NCBI GenBank assembly: GCA_964250755.1
Contig: CAXUHB010000004.1
Location: 62,001-126,000 of the forward strand
Origin: DASWOJ01 sp964250755
Lineage (GTDB): Bacteria > Pseudomonadota > Alphaproteobacteria > Acetobacterales > Acetobacteraceae
Reading direction: 5' to 3'
Length of the DNA stretch: 64,000 nucleotides
The notes below the pieces were generated by a model, which did not search any database, had not been told where the DNA came from, and saw nothing but the letters and a program-made list of their open reading frames with translations. A program made the translations under genes and the position numbers. This document shows, piece after piece, positions 59,559-64,000 of this stretch. Numbering within the stretch: the first letter of the stretch is position 1; every line of letters begins with the position of its first letter.

Positions 59559-60470
59559 TCAGGGCAGGGCCGCCCCCCTCGCCGCCGTGTCCTCCCCCGC
59601 AACCTCCTGTGCCAGCCGCGTCACCGCCGCTGCCAGCCCGCCGCCGGGCGTGTCGGGCCAGCAGGCGTGGAAGCGCAGCGGCTGCACCGCCGACTCCGGC
59701 TGCACCACCTCCAGCGCGCCCGATGCCAGCTCCCGCGCGACGGCTGCGGGCGCGATCAGGCCGATGCCGATCCCGTCCAGCGCCAGCCGCACGATTCCTG
59801 CCAGCGACGAGTTGGAGAAGATGCGGGGCGGCGGCAGGCCTGGCCCGGACAGCAGCGCCGCGGCCTCCGCATGGGGCGCGGTGCCGCGGGCATAGGTCAG
59901 CACCGGCCAGGCCGCCAGGTCCCGCAGCGGCAGCGGGCGCCCTGGCGGCAGCAGCCCGGGCCGGGCCACCCAGGCCAGGGGGTAGCTGCACAGCGGCGCG
60001 CACTGCACCCGCGGCAGCGCCACGGCCCCCAGCAGGAACGCCGCATCCGCCTCCCCCGCCAGCAGCGCCACGCGCAGGTTGCTGGAGATGTCCACGGCGA
60101 TGTCCACCGCGACCATCGGATGCACCTCGCGGATGCGCGCGACGAGACGGGACAGCCAGGTGTGGACCAGCGTCTCCGACACCCCCAGCCGAACCGTGCC
60201 GCGCAGCCCGCCGCCGCCCACCACCTGCACCATCTCCCCGTGCAGGGCCAGCAGCCGTTCGGCGTAGGACAGCAGCTGCAGGCCGCGCGGGGTGACGGCC
60301 AGCTTCGCGCTGCGCCCCCGCTCCAGCAACGGCCCGCCCGCCGCCGCCTCCAGCCCGGCGATCCGCGACGACACTGCCGGCTGCGTCGTGTTCAGCTTGC
60401 CCGCGGCCCGCCGGAACCCGCCGAGGTGGACCACCCAATAGAAGACTTCGAGCGAGCGCAGGTCCAGCAT
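59559..60470 (-). CDS. LysR-type transcriptional regulator
   Basis: 303 aa. The N-terminal winged helix-turn-helix is standard (LEVFYWVVHLGGFRRAAGKLNTTQPAVSSRI, residues 7-37). The C-terminal substrate-binding domain has GTVRLGVSETLVHTWL and DGIGIGLIAPAAV. It is transcribed in the same direction as the DUF1445/oxoprolinase/liv operon, 94 bp ahead of it, and is its likely regulator. Confidence 0.93.
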   Translation of the reverse strand: MLDLRSLEVFYWVVHLGGFRRAAGKLNTTQPAVSSRIAGLEAAAGGPLLERGRSAKLAVTPRGLQLLSYAERLLALHGEMVQVVGGGGLRGTVRLGVSETLVHTWLSRLVARIREVHPMVAVDIAVDISSNLRVALLAGEADAAFLLGAVALPRVQCAPLCSYPLAWVARPGLLPPGRPLPLRDLAAWPVLTYARGTAPHAEAAALLSGPGLPPPRIFSNSSLAGIVRLALDGIGIGLIAPAAVARELASGALEVVQPESAVQPLRFHACWPDTPGGGLAAAVTRLAQEVAGEDTAARGAALP

Positions 60471-60516
60471 GGGGCAGATGCTGGCCCGGATTCCAACCGG
60501 CAGCTACTGCCGGCCT

Positions 60517-60543
60517 GCCCCCTCTCCCGGAGGGAGAGGGAGA
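60517..60543. repeat. Family-1 repeat, single partial copy
   Basis: Only the core hairpin CCCCCTCTCCCGGAGGGAGA is present, reverse orientation, without the G-rich tail or a partner. It lies between the LysR and PRC-barrel genes. Confidence 0.6.
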
Positions 60544-60550
60544 CGAGCCG

Positions 60551-60886
60551 CTAGCCCGCCACAACCCCCTCGGACCAGTCCGGGATGCTGCTGGTGGGGT
60601 AGGACGGCGCGGCTTCCAGCTCCTGCCGGGTCAGGCCCACCACGTAGCCGCCCAGGCGCGTGTCGTAGGTCAGCACCCGCCACGGCAGCGGATGGTAGCT
60701 TTCCCCCATCCCCAGGAACCCGCCGAAGCTCAGCACCGCGTAGGCCACCTGGCCCGACCGCTTGTCCACCATGAAGTTGTGGATCGTCCCCAGCCGCGCG
60801 CCCTCGCGGTCGAACACCGCCGTGCCCTCCACCTTGTCTGAGGCGATGAGGTCGCGGGTTTCCTCGATTTCGGTGTGGTCGGACAT
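60551..60886 (-). CDS. PRC-barrel domain protein
   Basis: 111 aa. One PRC-barrel is visible, residues 10-95: LIASDKVEGTAVFDREGARLGTIHNFMVD followed by QVAYAVLSFGGFLGMGESYHPLPWRVL and YDTRLGGYVVGLTRQ. Such proteins are common under the general stress response in alphaproteobacteria. A candidate EcfG promoter is located at 60917-60941. Cytoplasmic; the molecular role is unknown. Confidence 0.9.
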   Translation of the reverse strand: MSDHTEIEETRDLIASDKVEGTAVFDREGARLGTIHNFMVDKRSGQVAYAVLSFGGFLGMGESYHPLPWRVLTYDTRLGGYVVGLTRQELEAAPSYPTSSIPDWSEGVVAG

Positions 60887-60916
60887 GGCGCGGCTCCGTT
60901 GCGATCGCGCTGACGC

Positions 60917-60941
60917 AACGGCTGCGGCGCCCTAAGGTTCG
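60917..60941 (-). promoter_or_regulatory. Candidate EcfG (general stress sigma) promoter
   Basis: On the minus strand this reads CGAAC, 16 nt, CGTT, one mismatch from GGAAC-N16/17-CGTT, 31 bp upstream of the PRC-barrel start. It lies in the 58-bp gap after the DUF2786 gene. Confidence 0.45.
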
Positions 60942-60944
60942 GCA

Positions 60945-61631
60945 TCAGCCGCGCCCCGGTCCCTCAAACCGCCCCCCCGCCCCCAGCCCGGCGTCATACG
61001 CGCCCGCCACCACCATCGGCTCCGCCGCGTTGCGGCTGCGGAAGCGCAGGCCGAGCTTCGCCATCTCCGCCTCCACCACGTCCGCCTTCGCCAGCACCAG
61101 GCTGCGCCCAGCGAAAGCGCGCACCGCCGCGTCCCGCTCCGCCCGCATCGCCGCCAGCCGCGCCTGCACCCCCTCCGACAGCCCCAGCACAAAGGAGGTG
61201 TGCAGCGCCCGCCGCCGCCCGCCGCGCCCGCCGGTGTAGGCCGGGCCGTTGCGGAAGCGGTTGCCCTCGGCCTCGAACACCGCGACAATCCGATGCATCA
61301 AGTCCAGCGCGGCCTCGGCGTCGCCGGGCAGGCCGAAGAAGACATGGCGCAGGCGGCCATCCGTATCCGTCTCCATCCAAGTGCGGCAGTCGAAGTAGGC
61401 GGCGGCTGCCGGGGCGCAATCATCCAGCGGCCCTGGGCGGCTGCGCGGGGTTGGCAGCTCCGCCCGGGTGCAAGGCTGGGCGCGCAGCTCCACGTCGGTC
61501 AGCGACAGCCCGTGCCGGTCCAGCAGCTCCGCCACCTTGGCGGCGGCGGCCAGCGCCTCGGCCTCCGTGCATCCGCGCGCCTCCGTGCGGGCCTGCAGCG
61601 CCTGGATGCGGGCCAGCAGCCCGCTGGTCAT
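60945..61631 (-). CDS. DUF2786 domain protein
   Basis: 228 aa. Residues 1-45 match the DUF2786 helical hairpin (LLARIQALQARTEARGCTEAEALAAAAKVAELL in parts, then HGLSLTDVEL). The middle contains FFGLPGDAEAALDLMHRIVAVFEAEGNRF and SFVLGLSEGVQARLAAMRAERDAAVRA, both seen in larger DUF2786 proteins. Function unknown; some phage and plasmid genes carry this domain. It ends 58 bp before the PRC-barrel start and follows gloA after 18 bp. Confidence 0.8.
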   Translation of the reverse strand: MTSGLLARIQALQARTEARGCTEAEALAAAAKVAELLDRHGLSLTDVELRAQPCTRAELPTPRSRPGPLDDCAPAAAAYFDCRTWMETDTDGRLRHVFFGLPGDAEAALDLMHRIVAVFEAEGNRFRNGPAYTGGRGGRRRALHTSFVLGLSEGVQARLAAMRAERDAAVRAFAGRSLVLAKADVVEAEMAKLGLRFRSRNAAEPMVVAGAYDAGLGAGGRFEGPGRG

Positions 61632-61649
61632 TCCGCGCGGAGGCCCGCG

Positions 61650-62090
61650 TCACCAGGCGCCGGTGTTCGCCATGCTGGCCCACGGCTCCTGCTTCGGCTT
61701 GGCCCCGCCGGCCTGCAGCAGCTCGATGGAGATGCCGTCCGGGGACTTCACGAACGCCATGTAGCCGTCCCGCGGCGGGCGGTTGATGGTGACGCCAGCG
61801 TCCATCAGGTGCTGGCAGGTGCCGTAGATGTCGTCCACGCTGTACGCCAGGTGGCCGAAATTGCGTCCGCCCGAGTATTCCTCCGGGTCCCAGTTGTGCG
61901 TCAGCTCCAGGAGCGGCGCGCGTGTCGTCTCGGCCTGGCCGGCGTCGGCGGGCGCGGCCAGGAACACCAGCGTGAACCGCCCGGCCTCGTTGTCCACCCG
62001 CCGCACTTCCTGCAAGCCCATCTTGGTGCACCAGAAGTCGAGCGAGCGGTCCAGGTCGGACACGCGGATCATCGTGTGCAGGTAGCGCAT
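61650..62090 (-). CDS. gloA: Lactoylglutathione lyase (glyoxalase I, VOC family)
   Basis: Detoxifies methylglyoxal by isomerising its glutathione hemithioacetal. 146 aa from ATG 62090 (MRYLHTMIRVSDLDRSLDFW) with GGAG 8 nt upstream; METAM at 62102 is an alternative. Metal ligands are in place: His5, Glu in LLELTHNWD, His in NFGHLAYSVDD and Glu in GISIELLQ. The pattern matches E. coli GloA closely. Confidence 0.93.
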   Translation of the reverse strand: MRYLHTMIRVSDLDRSLDFWCTKMGLQEVRRVDNEAGRFTLVFLAAPADAGQAETTRAPLLELTHNWDPEEYSGGRNFGHLAYSVDDIYGTCQHLMDAGVTINRPPRDGYMAFVKSPDGISIELLQAGGAKPKQEPWASMANTGAW

Positions 62091-62213
62091 GGCGGTCTCC
62101 ATCAGGGTTGGCCCGGCACGCCCATACCCGGCTCCCGCAGCCGCGTCGAGAACCGCGCCGGGAGCCACGCCGGGGAAACCGCGCCGAGACCCGCATCAAA
62201 GATGCTCGCCGGC

Positions 62214-63503
62214 CTATCCCGCCAGCCGGTCAATCATTGGCTGCGTGATGAGGCACACCCCACGCGCGGTCCGCCGGAACCGCTTGGCGTCCGCCACCGG
62301 GTCCTCCCCGACCACCAGCCCTTCGGGGATGCGCACCCCCCGGTCCACCACGACCTTCTTCAGCCGGGCGTGGCGTCCAATCTGCACGTAGGGCAGGATC
62401 ACCCCGCACTCCACCGTGCTCCAGGAGTGCGTGTGGACGCCTGTGAACAGCAGCGACCGCCGCACCGACGCGCCCGACACGATGCAGCCGCCCGACACCA
62501 GGCTGCTGATGGCGCTGCCGCGCCGATCGTCCTCGTCGTGCACGAACTTGGCGGGCGGCACGATCTCGCCATAGGTCCAGATCGGCCACTCCACGTCGTA
62601 CAGGTCCAGCCCGGGGATGAAGTCCGTCAGGTCAATGTTGGCCTCCCAGTAGGCGTCCACCGTGCCCACGTCGCGCCAGTAGGCCTGGTTCTCCTGGGAG
62701 GAGCGCACGCAGGACCGGGTGAAGCGGTGCGCCACCGCCTTCCCGTGCCGGACGATGCCGGGGATGATGTCCTTGCCGAAATCGTGGCTGCTGTCCGTCC
62801 GCGCCGCGTCGCGCTTGAGCTGCTCGATCAGGAACCTGGTCTCGAACACGTAGATGCCCATGCTGGCCAGCGCCTGGTCAGGGCTGCCCGGGATGCCCGG
62901 CGGGTCCGCCGGCTTCTCCAGGAAGGACACGATGCGGTCGTCCGGGTCCACGGCCATCACGCCGAAGCCCGTGGCCTCCATCCGCGGCACCTCGATGCAG
63001 CCCACCGTCACGTCGGCATCCTGCTCGACGTGCTGCTGCAGCATCGGCTCGTAGTCCATCTTGTAGATGTGGTCACCGGCCAGCAGCACGATGAAGTGGG
63101 GCGCGTAGCTCTCGATGATGTCTATGTTCTGATATACGGCGTCCGCCGTGCCGGCATACCAGCTGGTCTCGCTCACGCGCTGGCTGGCGGGCAGGATGTC
63201 GAAGCTCTCGTTGCGCTCGGGCCGGAAGAAGTTCCAGCCGCGCTGCAGGTGGCGGATCAGGCTGTGCGCCTTGTACTGCGTGGCCACGCCAATGCGGCGT
63301 ATGCCGGAGTTGAGCGCGTTGCTGAGCGCGAAGTCTATGATGCGGGACTTGCCGCCGAAATAGACCGCGGGCTTGGCGCGCGCATCCGTCAGCTCCATCA
63401 GCCGGCTGCCGCGCCCGCCGGCCAGAACGTAGGCCATGGCGTGCCGGGCCAGCGGCCCGCCGGCGGCGGCGGCCCCCAGCGACCGCGGCGGCGGCTGCAT
63501 CAT
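62214..63503 (-). CDS. glgC: Glucose-1-phosphate adenylyltransferase
   Basis: Makes ADP-glucose for glycogen synthesis. 429 aa from ATG 63503 (MMQPPPRSLGAAAAGG), in an ATGA overlap with glgP. Motifs: YVLAGGRGSRLMELTDARAKPAVYFGG near residue 25 (nucleotide loop and catalytic Lys), GTADAVYQN, LLAGDHIYKMDYEPML and a C-terminal left-handed beta-helix region. No glgA or glgB lies in the window. The gene pair with glgP suggests coordinated synthesis and breakdown. Confidence 0.97.
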   Translation of the reverse strand: MMQPPPRSLGAAAAGGPLARHAMAYVLAGGRGSRLMELTDARAKPAVYFGGKSRIIDFALSNALNSGIRRIGVATQYKAHSLIRHLQRGWNFFRPERNESFDILPASQRVSETSWYAGTADAVYQNIDIIESYAPHFIVLLAGDHIYKMDYEPMLQQHVEQDADVTVGCIEVPRMEATGFGVMAVDPDDRIVSFLEKPADPPGIPGSPDQALASMGIYVFETRFLIEQLKRDAARTDSSHDFGKDIIPGIVRHGKAVAHRFTRSCVRSSQENQAYWRDVGTVDAYWEANIDLTDFIPGLDLYDVEWPIWTYGEIVPPAKFVHDEDDRRGSAISSLVSGGCIVSGASVRRSLLFTGVHTHSWSTVECGVILPYVQIGRHARLKKVVVDRGVRIPEGLVVGEDPVADAKRFRRTARGVCLITQPMIDRLAG

Positions 63504-64000
63504 GGCGCGCCTCCTCCGGCAGCGCCGCCCAGCGTGGACTCCGCCCGCCAAATCTCCTCCGCATATTCCCGGATCGTCCGGTCGGACGAGAACCAGCCGA
63601 CCCCTGCCGTGTTCATCACCGCCTTGCGCCACCAGGCCGCCGGGTCCTGCCAGGTGGCGGCCACGGCCCGTTGCTGCTCGACGTAGCTTTCGAAGTCTGC
63701 CGCAACCAGGAAGGTGTCGCGCTCCAGCATGTCCCCGATCAGCCCCTCGTAGCGGCCGGGTTCGCCGGGCGAGAACACGCCGGAGCGTATGCCCTGCAGC
63801 GCCTGGGACAGGGCCGGGGACGCCTCCACGTCCTCGTAGGCGGCCAGGCCCCGCCGGGTGCGCGCCGCCACCTCGTCCGCCGTCATGCCGAAGATGAAGA
63901 TGTTCTGGGCACCCACGCGGTCCCTGATCTCCACGTTGGCGCCGTCCAGCGTGCCGATGGTGACGGCGCCGTTCAGCGCCAGCTTCATGTTGCCGGTGCC
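63500..64000 (-). CDS. glgP: Glycogen/starch phosphorylase GlgP (partial, N-terminus outside window)
   Basis: C-terminal 166 residues only; the gene enters from beyond 64000. The pyridoxal-phosphate/active-site region GTGNMKLALNGAVTIGTLDGANVEI starts at the window edge, followed by NIFIFGMTADEV and MNTAGVGWFSSDRTIREYAEEIW, the standard C-terminal end. It releases glucose 1-phosphate from glycogen. Cotranscribed with glgC. Confidence 0.95.
   Translation of the reverse strand, partial: GTGNMKLALNGAVTIGTLDGANVEIRDRVGAQNIFIFGMTADEVAARTRRGLAAYEDVEASPALSQALQGIRSGVFSPGEPGRYEGLIGDMLERDTFLVAADFESYVEQQRAVAATWQDPAAWWRKAVMNTAGVGWFSSDRTIREYAEEIWRAESTLGGAAGGGAP

Noticed and set aside
1..64000. CRISPR array
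   Set aside because: Repeats found are dispersed, palindromic and in convergent pairs; no regularly spaced direct repeats with unique spacers are present and no cas genes occur.

Overview
The window is a high-GC (by eye about 70%) chromosomal segment of a Gram-negative alphaproteobacterium. The gene families and single-domain response regulators fit the Acetobacteraceae/Rhodospirillales (Roseomonas-like), but this is inferred from gene content and base composition, because no rRNA or other taxonomic marker is present. Genes are dense, many adjacent ORFs overlap by 1-4 nt (ATGA, GTGA, TGATG), and long antisense ORFs are abundant because of the GC bias; those are left out.

Layout. 1-5.7 kb (minus strand): a myo-inositol-phosphate synthase followed by an overlapping HD-like / SAM-methyltransferase / Gfo-Idh-MocA trio and a YcaO-like protein running off the window edge, a possible cyclitol or specialised-metabolite pathway. 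6-16 kb: MFS permease, a SIMPL protein and small exported protein coupled to htpG, a glycogen-debranching-type glucosidase, msrB, tRNA-Glu(TTC) and a Rossmann/SAF dehydrogenase. 16-25 kb (minus strand): osmoregulated periplasmic glucan genes opgG-opgH coupled to a muramoyl-alanine amidase, a CBS protein, a C13 (legumain-like) lipoprotein peptidase, ChaC, rdgB and rph. 24-28.3 kb (plus strand): a dehydrogenase, hrcA, a single-domain response regulator and two stress-type proteins ending in a clear terminator. 28-38 kb: glycosyltransferase, gamma-glutamyltransferase family, trmO, amidase, alpha/beta hydrolase with a coupled solute-binding-like protein, beta-propeller and sterol-desaturase-family protein. 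38.7-39.9 kb: a lower-GC patch with an ATP-grasp gene broken by one in-frame TAG and a small antitoxin-like remnant. 40-49 kb: zwf, a fatty-acid desaturase, a dipeptide-type ABC operon (dppABCD, no dppF), a MaoC dehydratase and a CDF cation transporter.

50.6-60.5 kb is a coherent catabolic locus on the minus strand: LysR regulator, DUF1445 (D-glutamate cyclase-like), a full-length 5-oxoprolinase/hydantoinase, LivHMGF transporter parts and a cyclophilin-like DUF3830 protein, probably for uptake and opening of 5-oxoproline or a related cyclic amide. The last 4 kb hold a PRC-barrel protein, DUF2786, gloA, glgC and the 3' end of glgP.

The most unusual structure is an interspersed palindromic repeat (CTCCCTCTCCCTCCGGGAG core followed by a G-rich tail). 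It occurs mostly as convergent pairs 64-87 bp apart. In one pair, inside the liv operon, the spacer is about 345 bp and holds a DUF559 (Vsr-like endonuclease fold) ORF whose two ends are translated repeat, while stop/start coupling with livM and livG is kept. Other copies have become the C-terminal tails of two enzymes. This suggests a nuclease-linked mobile repeat, analogous in concept to REP/RAYT systems. Two further dyad-repeat types and three candidate EcfG (general stress sigma) promoters were also seen.
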